Of a stretch of DNA of 64,000 nucleotides, positions 26,459 to 33,690 are shown piece after piece. The DNA lies in assembly GCA_963822905.1 (NCBI GenBank), contig CAWGJF010000003.1, forward strand, positions 682,001-746,000. Reading direction: 5' to 3'. Both the position numbers and the translations under genes were made by a program. Source of the stretch: CAWGJF01 sp963822905. Lineage in GTDB: Bacteria > Bacteroidota > Ignavibacteria > Ignavibacteriales > Ignavibacteriaceae. The notes beneath the pieces were generated by a model. That model was not told where the DNA came from. It did not search any database and saw nothing but the letters and a program-made list of their open reading frames with translations. Position 1 is the first letter of the stretch; the number at the start of each line of letters is the position of its first letter.

Positions 26459-27844
26459 TTACTCCTTCCACGATATAATTGTGAAACCTCCGCAGACAGG
26501 ATAGAACGGAGGAAACATAGTTCCTAAACGTTTATCATAACGGTATCGTTTTGAAAATCCATGGTTTATTGATCCACCACTATATGTTCCTACTGCTCCA
26601 CGTATATTTTGAGTAATTCCTCCTAATAAGTTTATATCTCCATCAACGCTCCTACCATTATAGTTTTCTGCGCCAAAGCCACCGTCTTCACAGTAAATGC
26701 ATGCCTGAATCTTTATATTAGTCGTATTATCATTGTCAGCGATATAAACGCTATTTTGTGCTACGATTCCAAGAAGATCTGTGGAGTTTGGATAGTCTCT
26801 TGGATCCTTGCTATAAACGACATCATCTTCCAAATAAATATTCGCTTCGCTAACAACAGAATATGAACCTTTTACCGTTCCTTGTAATCGTACATCCATT
26901 CCCTCGGCATAAATTACTCCGTTGGGAGCCAGGTTTTCAGCATTATAAGTTGTTGAAGTTCCACTAAATCCTTTTTTGATTTTAATACTATCCTGTATGA
27001 AAGTTACATAAACTGTATCAGGAACAGTTATAGTTTCTGGCCATCCACTAGTACAGTGGGTTAGTGAATGTTCGTGAGGATGCCCCCAATGACTACAATG
27101 CCAATCTTCTGTTGTAGTTGAAGACAATGGAATTAAATACCCTTCATCATCGGCTGCAGTTTTAAGTGGATCTAAACCGTTTGTTGGAAGTGGTTCATCA
27201 ATACCTTCATCAAATGAGCCATGGAAAATAGGTTTGTCATCATTTACACTATTTTCATAGTATTGCTTTTCAGATTTTTTTGCATGACTGGATGGTTTAA
27301 TTCTGTTATATGCTTCATAGTAGTCGTGATAAACTATAGTACCTTTAATAGTTGTTCTGTAGCCCATTACTCCAAACACAGGGTGGTTGTCTGCTGGTAA
27401 ATTATCCTGTGTATGAAATGGACCGAATACAGTATCTTTGTTCATCCACCAAATATTATTACCTTCACTAACAGAGTAGTAAGCAAACTTTGAAAACCTG
27501 CTCGGAGCAAGTAGAACTTCAACGGTACTTCTTTCACCTTTATAATCTGCAACTGAAGTTATTTTTTTAATATTTTGGGCTGCGTTATATGTTACTATAT
27601 CTACATCAATAGTTCCTCCATTCATTTGGAGATCGTGGTACCCGGCCGTCCAATTACTATTTCTAAAAAGAGCATTAGCTCCCAGGTTGGCTCCACTAAC
27701 AGCTAGATCGTGTAATATGGTTTTTGAATAGTAGTCTGTAAAGTTTTCAACTGAACGGGTTGACATACTATTAAAATTATTTCCAAATACCAGGAACACA
27801 AGACTAAATCCCATAACCAAAAGAAGCGATGCTTTTCCTGCCAT
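26459..27844 (-). CDS. PilX-like exported protein, pilin-like module B
   Basis: This 461-aa protein is the paralogue of 23631-24875. It begins MAGKASLLLVMGFSLVFLVF and has HDLAVSGANLGAN near residue 45, then a beta-rich exported domain with WWMNKDTVFGPFHTQDNL near residue 131 and a C-terminal SWKE. An additional His/Cys-rich insertion near residues 245-270 (DWHCSHWGHPHEHSLTHC) is absent from module A and could bind metal. It is the last gene of module B, 11 nt after the PilW-like gene. Confidence 0.6.
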   Translation of the reverse strand: MAGKASLLLVMGFSLVFLVFGNNFNSMSTRSVENFTDYYSKTILHDLAVSGANLGANALFRNSNWTAGYHDLQMNGGTIDVDIVTYNAAQNIKKITSVADYKGERSTVEVLLAPSRFSKFAYYSVSEGNNIWWMNKDTVFGPFHTQDNLPADNHPVFGVMGYRTTIKGTIVYHDYYEAYNRIKPSSHAKKSEKQYYENSVNDDKPIFHGSFDEGIDEPLPTNGLDPLKTAADDEGYLIPLSSTTTEDWHCSHWGHPHEHSLTHCTSGWPETITVPDTVYVTFIQDSIKIKKGFSGTSTTYNAENLAPNGVIYAEGMDVRLQGTVKGSYSVVSEANIYLEDDVVYSKDPRDYPNSTDLLGIVAQNSVYIADNDNTTNIKIQACIYCEDGGFGAENYNGRSVDGDINLLGGITQNIRGAVGTYSGGSINHGFSKRYRYDKRLGTMFPPFYPVCGGFTIISWKE

Positions 27845-27855
27845 TTTGTAACCTC

Positions 27856-28452
27856 TTACCTATTTTGTAAATTTTTAGCAGCTAATCGGATTTGTCGCCA
27901 GAATGCACTTGAATATGCCTCATCATATCCGTCGACATTTTCTACAGCTATATTAATTTCCATTGAAGCAATTAATGTTGGATCAGTAATTGGTGAAGGA
28001 AGAGTATCACCTAACTGGTCAAAATAAACTAGTTTAAATTGAGTAATACCAAGATTTACACTTGCAGGAGTTTCTGAATCTACTACCCTGTATAAATATC
28101 TGTCCCGCGGGTTTGGTGTTGAAAGTAATTCTGAAGCAGGCCCAATGTAATATTTAAGTGTATTAACATCTCCGGCATCATATACATCTGTTAAAAAAGA
28201 GATACTGCTATCTGAAGCTGAAAGAATTACATTGGTGGTAGGGATCTTTGTATAAGTTTTGCAGTACCCAATTCTTCTAAAGTCATTTTCTAAAATCATT
28301 GCGGTAACAGCCAGGTTTTGCTGGAGGGATAATTCCTGGGAGTTATTATAAATGTTTTTGACTGCTGCGTCATCAAGCCGCCAGAGGAGCAGCATCAAGA
28401 ATCCGCCAATAATCGTAGAACCGACAATATCTATAAGTGTGCTAAAGCCCAT
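27856..28452 (-). CDS. PilW-like protein, pilin-like module B
   Basis: This 198-aa protein starts MGFSTLIDIVGSTIIGGFLM and has ENDFRRIGYCKT near residue 55, matching module A and the PilW-type DxRxxGY pattern. It carries TPNPRDRYLYRV near residue 112 and LGITQFKLVYFD, both shared with the paralogues. The single N-terminal hydrophobic helix and the rest of the protein, which is predicted to be exported, fit a minor pilin or pseudopilin. It lies 19 nt after the PilV-like gene. Confidence 0.6.
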   Translation of the reverse strand: MGFSTLIDIVGSTIIGGFLMLLLWRLDDAAVKNIYNNSQELSLQQNLAVTAMILENDFRRIGYCKTYTKIPTTNVILSASDSSISFLTDVYDAGDVNTLKYYIGPASELLSTPNPRDRYLYRVVDSETPASVNLGITQFKLVYFDQLGDTLPSPITDPTLIASMEINIAVENVDGYDEAYSSAFWRQIRLAAKNLQNR

Positions 28453-28471
28453 TGGATCCCCTTATTTGCCG

Positions 28472-28963
28472 TTAATGAAAATACCAATAACTATAAATAG
28501 ATGATAATCTTAATGTATCTTTTGATAGAGGACTGGAAACTGTAACAGTAATTTTTTTATGCCATGTAGGCACTGCTGAAATATCTACTAAGTTTGGTGG
28601 ATTGATATAATTAACAACACAAGAGACATCGAATTTTGCTGAAGGTAAATTTGTTACAGTTTTATGGTAGCAATTGTAGTCGTCAAAATCATTAAATTCT
28701 GAATAATCTTCGTCTTCATTTCCCAAACTATCCGGCAATGTAAGTAATGTTGAATCATTAACGGAATTCCCATCAGTTACTTTATCAAAACATTTATTGC
28801 TTGCTTCCTCAATGACAGACGAAGCCAGAGAAGTAGCAAGAACTCCGAATTTTGACTCGTCCATTACTTCACCTGTTGCAAGGATACTATTATTTACTCT
28901 TAAAACGAGAGTGGATAAAAGTAACATTGCAGCGATTGCTAGCATTGATTGGCCTGTGTTCAT
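28472..28963 (-). CDS. PilV/TadE-like protein, pilin-like module B
   Basis: This 163-aa protein starts MNTGQSMLAIAAMLLLSTLV, nearly the same N-terminus as in module A, then SKFGVLATSLASSVIEEAS. It carries EFNDFDDYNCYHKT near residue 89, PTWHKKITVTVSSP near 130 and a C-terminal YSYWYFH. Cysteines at several positions could form disulfides after export. It is the first gene of module B and starts 47 nt downstream of the -12 element of a sigma54-type promoter. Confidence 0.6.
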   Translation of the reverse strand: MNTGQSMLAIAAMLLLSTLVLRVNNSILATGEVMDESKFGVLATSLASSVIEEASNKCFDKVTDGNSVNDSTLLTLPDSLGNEDEDYSEFNDFDDYNCYHKTVTNLPSAKFDVSCVVNYINPPNLVDISAVPTWHKKITVTVSSPLSKDTLRLSSIYSYWYFH

Positions 28964-29009
28964 TTCTGATTTCTTCCCTGTTAACTTAAATTGTTGTGCA
29001 GAGATAATT

Positions 29010-29024
29010 GCAAGTTTAGTGCAA
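29010..29024 (-). promoter_or_regulatory. Sigma54 (-24/-12) promoter of pilin-like module B
   Basis: On the minus strand TTGCAC-N5-TTGC (29024-29010) repeats the module A promoter with the same single mismatch to TGGCAC. The -12 element lies 47 nt upstream of the module B start codon. Confidence 0.7.
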
Positions 29025-29117
29025 CAATTCTTCGTATAAAACTTTTAGGCGTGTTGAAATTTTTATTATTTTATCGTCATAGGCGACATTTAATGTTTGT
29101 TAGTCGTAAAATAAGTA

Positions 29118-29133
29118 CCAGAAATTTCTACTG
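29118..29133. promoter_or_regulatory. Conserved 16-bp dyad, candidate enhancer site (module B)
   Basis: CCAGAAATTTCTACTG is identical to the module A element and begins 94 nt upstream of the module B sigma54 promoter, exactly as in module A. The following bases (a GGT and a T run) are also alike. A shared activator is the simplest explanation. Confidence 0.6.
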
Positions 29134-29152
29134 TACAGGTTGTTTTTGCTAT

Positions 29153-29195
29153 TTGCTTAATATTAAGCAAGTAATTTGGCGACAGAAATTACTTG
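29153..29195. repeat. Two overlapping palindromes between module B and the cNMP-domain gene
   Basis: TTGCTTAATATTAAGCAA (29153-29170) is a perfect 18-nt palindrome. It overlaps a second inverted repeat with 10-bp arms, CAAGTAATTT and AAATTACTTG (29168-29195, 8-nt gap). Neither has a T run, so they are not terminators. They sit in the divergent gap of 349 nt (28964-29312) between module B and the cNMP-domain gene and could be operators for either direction. Confidence 0.5.
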
Positions 29196-29312
29196 TAGCT
29201 AACCTGGTAGTAAAATCAGTCATTGTTAATAAAGATATTATGTATGAAGTACTGGTATTTTATTTGATTTGATGTCAACAAGAATATATTGCAATAAAAA
29301 GGGAGTGAAGTA

Positions 29313-29831
29313 ATGTTAGTCGATAAAGATATGCAGAACCTTTTAACAACCAACTCACTTTTTAGCGGAGTTAACAAAGATCAGCTAAAAAGTTTTATAA
29401 AACCAAAGAATTTTATCCAAATAAATGATGGCAGTATTATTTATAGTAATGAAGAACCTGCGCAAGAAATTTATTTGGTCATTCAGGGTGAAGTTAAAAT
29501 TAAATGTTCTAATAGGAAGAAAATTGTATACAAATATATAACCGACTTCTTTGGTGAAGAAGAAATTGAAAAAAATCAAAACAGACAGTCAACCGCAGTA
29601 GCAAATAAAGATTCAATACTATATAAAATAACTTCTGATGAGTTGAATAATTTGACTGGGGGAATTAGCCAGGTAAATAAAAATCTAAATTCAGAAAGTT
29701 CAGAATCAGAAAAGGATTCAACCCCATTGAGTAATCATATTCCGGAAAATTTAATAACTGAAACTGAAAGCGAAGAAAATGAAAGTATTAATTTTGATGA
29801 AGTTGGTGATGACCTCAAGTTTTCCGAATAA
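29313..29831 (+). CDS. Cyclic-nucleotide-binding-domain protein without DNA-binding domain
   Basis: This 172-aa protein has a CRP-type cNMP-binding fold in residues 1-115: NSLFSGVNKDQLKSF, the sheet region IYLVIQGEVKIKCSNRKKI, and a phosphate-cassette-like FFGEEEIEKNQNRQSTAVA with the expected Glu and Arg. There is no helix-turn-helix. The last 50 residues are acidic and Ser/Glu-rich (SESSESEKDS, ETESEENESINFDEV), probably disordered. It has a good GGGAG ribosome binding site. It lies between pilin-like modules B and C, on the opposite strand, and converges on module C with a 20-nt gap. A role as a nucleotide-sensing partner of the pilin system is inference. Confidence 0.65.
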   Translation: MLVDKDMQNLLTTNSLFSGVNKDQLKSFIKPKNFIQINDGSIIYSNEEPAQEIYLVIQGEVKIKCSNRKKIVYKYITDFFGEEEIEKNQNRQSTAVANKDSILYKITSDELNNLTGGISQVNKNLNSESSESEKDSTPLSNHIPENLITETESEENESINFDEVGDDLKFSE

Positions 29832-29851
29832 ATGCCTTTGCTGAATAATCT

Positions 29852-30865
29852 TTATTCCCACCAGCTATCTATTTTAAATCTTGAAGATTTTAAATAGAGT
29901 TGAGCGTTTTTAATTGCTTCACTACTATAATAGAATTCAGCATTCCCTGTTGCGTGCAAATCCACATTCGAACCAACAAGAATTGTCGCACCATATACTC
30001 CACCATTACCTGTTATCTGGCATTCAATTGTAGATTTATCATATACTAGTATTATACCACGATATGTAAATTGACCGCTCATAGTTATATTGCCATTAAC
30101 AATTAAAATACCATCGCCATCGCAAGTTCCTGATAAATGAATATCCCCGTTCATAAAAGTGATTTTTGGACTAATTGGTGTTCCGAAGTGCATCCCGGAT
30201 GAATATGTCCCGGTACCTACGGTAATATCAGCCGCAAAAATCAGGTTCATTGTTACAGCTTCCCAGTCTGTTTCATCATACATTGAATAAATGCTGGGTG
30301 ATCCGCCGTATCCTTCAATATCATTTGCTATTTTTGGTTTAATGTTGTTGATAAAAAATGAACTATCGGCGGTGTCATCAACCATAACACCAGGAAGCGA
30401 AGTTTCAGGTCCAGCAGAGCCATCAATATTTGTATCATTACCATCAATAGTCAGATTACCATTTAGTTTTAAATCCAGTACATCTGAAACAATATGCAGA
30501 GCACTTAAGGCCGGTGGCAAATCAACAGGATCCCTTTGAGCCTCGACTATAGTTGTATGAGAAACACCTGAAAAATTTCCAACAGAAGTTATAGTCAACT
30601 GAGAATCTGGTCCGGTAATTGAAATATCATAGCTTCCATTCATAAGACTGTTGTCGTTAAATATTCCGGTTAAAGTTTTATCACGTCTCATTTTTTCAAG
30701 ATAAACTTCAACGCCAGAGTTCGCAATTAATCGTGCCTGGGTTTGTTCATAGTAATCAAGAGTTGTTCTCAACCCCTCTTTAGAATTAGCATTCAATTGT
30801 AAAATTATAAATGATGTAATTATAGATAGTCCTATAACCACTATCATTATTGTTCTTGACATCAT
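29852..30865 (-). CDS. PilX-like exported protein, pilin-like module C
   Basis: This 337-aa protein begins MMSRTIMIVVIGLSIITSFI, a hydrophobic N-terminal helix, followed by QARLIANSGVEVYLEKM near residue 44, as in PilX/GspK-type proteins. The C-terminal half is a repetitive beta-strand region (LNGNLTIDGNDTNIDG, NGDIHLSGTCDGDGIL, GNITMSGQFTYRGIIL) that recalls bactofilin-like or beta-helix folds, and it ends in SWWE like its paralogues. Its ATG overlaps the stop of the PilW-like gene in ATGA form. It is shorter than the module A and B versions and lacks their GPFHTQD motif. Confidence 0.6.
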   Translation of the reverse strand: MMSRTIMIVVIGLSIITSFIILQLNANSKEGLRTTLDYYEQTQARLIANSGVEVYLEKMRRDKTLTGIFNDNSLMNGSYDISITGPDSQLTITSVGNFSGVSHTTIVEAQRDPVDLPPALSALHIVSDVLDLKLNGNLTIDGNDTNIDGSAGPETSLPGVMVDDTADSSFFINNIKPKIANDIEGYGGSPSIYSMYDETDWEAVTMNLIFAADITVGTGTYSSGMHFGTPISPKITFMNGDIHLSGTCDGDGILIVNGNITMSGQFTYRGIILVYDKSTIECQITGNGGVYGATILVGSNVDLHATGNAEFYYSSEAIKNAQLYLKSSRFKIDSWWE

Positions 30866-31419
30866 AAGTTCCTCGGGTTAATTGTCATTTCCCAATAAGT
30901 AAAAATATATTCTCCTGCCACCGGCTCTAATGATTCCACCCATATTTCCGATTTTATATATTTAATATTGGAATGAACTATGGTAGGATTTCCAGATTCA
31001 TCCATAAATAAAAAAACCAGTTTGGTTAATCCTAATGTCGGCCCACTGGTAGTATCAGAATTTACAACTCTAAAAAGTGTTTTGTCGCGGGGATTTGGAG
31101 TAGCCGTAGCTGTTGCTTCAGTTGAATCACCTAAAAAATATGTTACAAGATCAGGTGATCCATCACGGTTAATGTCAGCATAAAAACTTAGGTGCTGGCT
31201 TGATGTTTGAACCCATATTGAATCGCTGTCAACATCATAACCAATTTTTCTTAAATCGTAATTAATTATTTCTGCCAGAGTTTTTGCATTTTGCTGGAGT
31301 TGTAACTCAGAATCGGATTGATATCGTGTGCTCGATTGATATGTATTAAAGTTGAATAGCATTAGTGCTAATACTCCCCCAATAATAAATGATCCGGAAA
31401 TATCTAACATTATGTTCAT
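30862..31419 (-). CDS. PilW-like protein, pilin-like module C
   Basis: This 185-aa protein starts MNIMLDISGSFIIGGVLALM, with the LDI-GS-IIGG pattern of the other two PilW-like proteins. It has INYDLRKIGYDVDSDS near residue 52 (PilW-type DxRxxGY) and TPNPRDKTLFRV near 107. It is separated from the first gene of module C by 2 nt and overlaps the third by 4 nt, so the three are tightly coupled. Confidence 0.6.
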   Translation of the reverse strand: MNIMLDISGSFIIGGVLALMLFNFNTYQSSTRYQSDSELQLQQNAKTLAEIINYDLRKIGYDVDSDSIWVQTSSQHLSFYADINRDGSPDLVTYFLGDSTEATATATPNPRDKTLFRVVNSDTTSGPTLGLTKLVFLFMDESGNPTIVHSNIKYIKSEIWVESLEPVAGEYIFTYWEMTINPRNL

Positions 31420-31421
31420 AA

Positions 31422-31907
31422 TTATTTCAATGTAAATATGAAGGATAGGTTAACTGGATAATCCAAAAAAGGACTGGTTACTGTGACATTTACTTTTTTG
31501 TAAAAGGTTTGAGTATAAACTTGCTGATCTGGATTGTTTCCGTCCACGTAATATACACTGCAGGCAACATGATAGTTTTCTGCATGTGGAGCAGAAACGG
31601 TTTTGTTGTAATTATTATAGTCATCTATGTCGTTATAATTTGGATATGTTTCCCAATCTGCATGACCTAAAGATCCAGGTGCCGTTAATGTTGAAGGATC
31701 TGTGGTTGGAAAATCAACTGTTGAAGCATCAAAGGCCTTTTGTTTAATTTCTTCTATCATATCATCAGCAAGGGAAAACGCGGTTAAATAAACCTTGTTT
31801 TCTATTTCAACTCTTGAATTTTCAAGTACAGAGGTATTGAACCGAAGGCTAATCAAAGAAAAAATTAATAATGCACCAATACTGAAGAAAGATTGATTCG
31901 AACTCAT
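31422..31907 (-). CDS. PilV/TadE-like protein, pilin-like module C
   Basis: This 161-aa protein starts MSSNQSFFSIGALLIFSLIS and is the divergent paralogue of the first genes of modules A and B. It has YPNYNDIDDYNNYNKTVS near residue 89 and TFYKKVNVTVTSP near 136. It lacks the YSYWYF tail of the other two. It is the first gene of module C, downstream of a weaker sigma54-like promoter and of the NtrC-type regulator gene. Confidence 0.58.
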   Translation of the reverse strand: MSSNQSFFSIGALLIFSLISLRFNTSVLENSRVEIENKVYLTAFSLADDMIEEIKQKAFDASTVDFPTTDPSTLTAPGSLGHADWETYPNYNDIDDYNNYNKTVSAPHAENYHVACSVYYVDGNNPDQQVYTQTFYKKVNVTVTSPFLDYPVNLSFIFTLK

Positions 31908-31948
31908 GTGTTATCCCCTTTTATTTAAATCCGCCGACTTTAATTATG

Positions 31949-31963
31949 ACAACAAGTGTGCTA
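31949..31963 (-). promoter_or_regulatory. Weak sigma54-like promoter of pilin-like module C
   Basis: On the minus strand TAGCAC-N5-TTGT (31963-31949) has correct spacing but one mismatch in each half of TGGCAC-N5-TTGC, including a T for the usually invariant C of the -12. It lies 42 nt upstream of the module C start, comparable with modules A and B. Support comes mainly from the parallel position. Confidence 0.45.
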
Positions 31964-32033
31964 TCTAAATTATTTGAAAAAGGTTCAGCTAATTATTACT
32001 GGATAATCTTAATTGAAAGGATTTCAGAATTTG

Positions 32034-32050
32034 TCGGTAATGATTACCGA
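32034..32050. repeat. Inverted repeat upstream of module C
   Basis: TCGGTAA-TGA-TTACCGA has perfect 7-bp arms and a 3-nt spacer. It lies about 70-85 nt upstream of the module C promoter and downstream of the NtrC-type gene. No T run follows on either strand, so an operator or enhancer is more likely than a terminator. Confidence 0.45.
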
Positions 32051-32129
32051 TTTTCTCAAATTAATCTGGAATAAGTTTTGATTCTAACCAAAAATGGCGG
32101 GAATTAAATAAAATCAATTTTTGGAACTT

Positions 32130-33500
32130 TTATTTTTCCTTATCTCTAATCGATTTTAATCTTCTTTGTAAAGTTCTCTCACTAACACCAAGAATAGGTG
32201 CTGCTCTCTGCACACTATTGCCAACTGCTCTCATTACAAGTTTAATATGATCTTCAAGTGCATCATCAATTGAAATCATTTTTACAGGATTTGAAGATTT
32301 TTCATGACGGATTAGATATTCTTCCGGAATTTCTACTTCTGTAATATGGTTTTCATTAGAAGTTTTTACAACTGCGTTCATAATTATATTTTCTAATTCT
32401 CTGATGTTTCCGGGAAATTTATATCTTCTTAATGATGAAATTACATCTTCCGAAAAACCAAGAACATTCCTGTTGTAAGTCCTGTTTCCTATTTCCAGAA
32501 AATGTTCTGCAAGAATCACTACATCATCACCGCGTTTGCTTAGTGGAGGAAGAAATATATATCCGCGGTTTAGCCGGTAATATAAATCAGCTCTGAATTC
32601 TTTTTTATGAACTGCTTCTAAAAGATCTTTATTTGTTGCTGAAATGATTCGTATGTTAAGATTAACTGGTTTAGGATCTCCAATTCTGTAAATCTCATTA
32701 TATTGAATTGTGCGAAGCAATTTCCCCTGTAACGACATCGGGATTTCACCAATCTCATCGAGGAAAATTGTACCACCGTTCGCAGCTTCAAAATAGCCAA
32801 TCTTATCTTCAGTCGCACCGGTGAATGTACCTTTTTTATATCCAAAAAGTTCACTCTCAAATAAACTAGGGGATATTGAAGCAAGGTTAACAGCAACGAA
32901 AGGATTATTTCTTCTTGGTGAAAGCTCATGAATTTTTCGCGCGATCATATCTTTGCCTGTACCTGTCTCTCCGGCTATAAGAACTGTTTCATTTGTAGGC
33001 GCGAATATTTCTACAAGTTCAAACACTTTGTAAACTGCGGGATTATCGGTTATGATATCGGAAAAAACTCTGTGATCAGGTTTTTTGTCTACAACTGCTT
33101 TTCTTAATGAATCTCTTTCTGATTCTAAAAGTCTTTTGCTTAACGCTCTTTTTATTGTAAGGAATAATCTATCAGTGTCAGGCGGTTTTGTAATAAATTC
33201 ATACGCTCCAAGTTTAATTGCCTTAAGTGCAATTTGCACTTCATTAACTGCAGTCACAATTATTACAGGTAGTGATGGGTACTCAGAATAAACTTTTTCA
33301 AGCAGATCCAGTCCGTTCATCTGCGGCATATAAACATCAAGTAAGATAAGATCAATATCCGTTCTCTGAAGCAGAGGGAGTACATTTAAAGGATTTTGTT
33401 CCGTTAAAACGTTTGTATAACCCTCCTGAAGCAATAAACCTTTAAGCAATTCGAGATAGGATGGTTCATCATCTACAATTAATATTGGGCCGCTTTCCAC
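32130..33500 (-). CDS. NtrC-family sigma54-dependent response regulator
   Basis: This 456-aa protein has three domains: a receiver (about 1-120) with phospho-acceptor Asp55 in LILLDVYMPQ, a AAA+ sigma54-activating domain (about 145-380) and a Fis-type helix-turn-helix (about 415-456, RAAPILGVSERTLQRRL). The AAA+ domain shows Walker A GETGTGKD, a GAFTGA loop in the form GTFTGA and Walker B GGTIFLDEIGE. Such proteins bind enhancers 80-200 nt upstream and open sigma54 promoters. No sensor kinase is adjacent. It is directly upstream of pilin-like module C and is the best candidate activator of all three modules. Confidence 0.93.
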   Translation of the reverse strand: MESGPILIVDDEPSYLELLKGLLLQEGYTNVLTEQNPLNVLPLLQRTDIDLILLDVYMPQMNGLDLLEKVYSEYPSLPVIIVTAVNEVQIALKAIKLGAYEFITKPPDTDRLFLTIKRALSKRLLESERDSLRKAVVDKKPDHRVFSDIITDNPAVYKVFELVEIFAPTNETVLIAGETGTGKDMIARKIHELSPRRNNPFVAVNLASISPSLFESELFGYKKGTFTGATEDKIGYFEAANGGTIFLDEIGEIPMSLQGKLLRTIQYNEIYRIGDPKPVNLNIRIISATNKDLLEAVHKKEFRADLYYRLNRGYIFLPPLSKRGDDVVILAEHFLEIGNRTYNRNVLGFSEDVISSLRRYKFPGNIRELENIIMNAVVKTSNENHITEVEIPEEYLIRHEKSSNPVKMISIDDALEDHIKLVMRAVGNSVQRAAPILGVSERTLQRRLKSIRDKEK

Positions 33501-33690
33501 TTAACTCCAAATAATTTATGAGTTACGAAAATAAATAATATTTATAACATCATGGTACAAATATAATATTCAATTTTCACTAATAATTCAGGATTCACAG
33601 TTTTAAAGATTGATGCTATTCACAAAATCTTGATTTAGTTTTTAGTATTTTTGAGGAGTTCATTAAAGATTATTTTTAAAAGGTACAAAA

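Noticed and set aside
29168..29195. Terminator between module B and the cNMP-domain gene
   Set aside because: The hairpin is in a divergent promoter region, with no gene upstream on the plus strand, and no T run follows it on either strand.
26200..29200. CRISPR array suggested by the repeated 16-mer
   Set aside because: Only two copies exist, almost 2.9 kb apart, in equivalent promoter positions; no regular spacers or cas genes are present.
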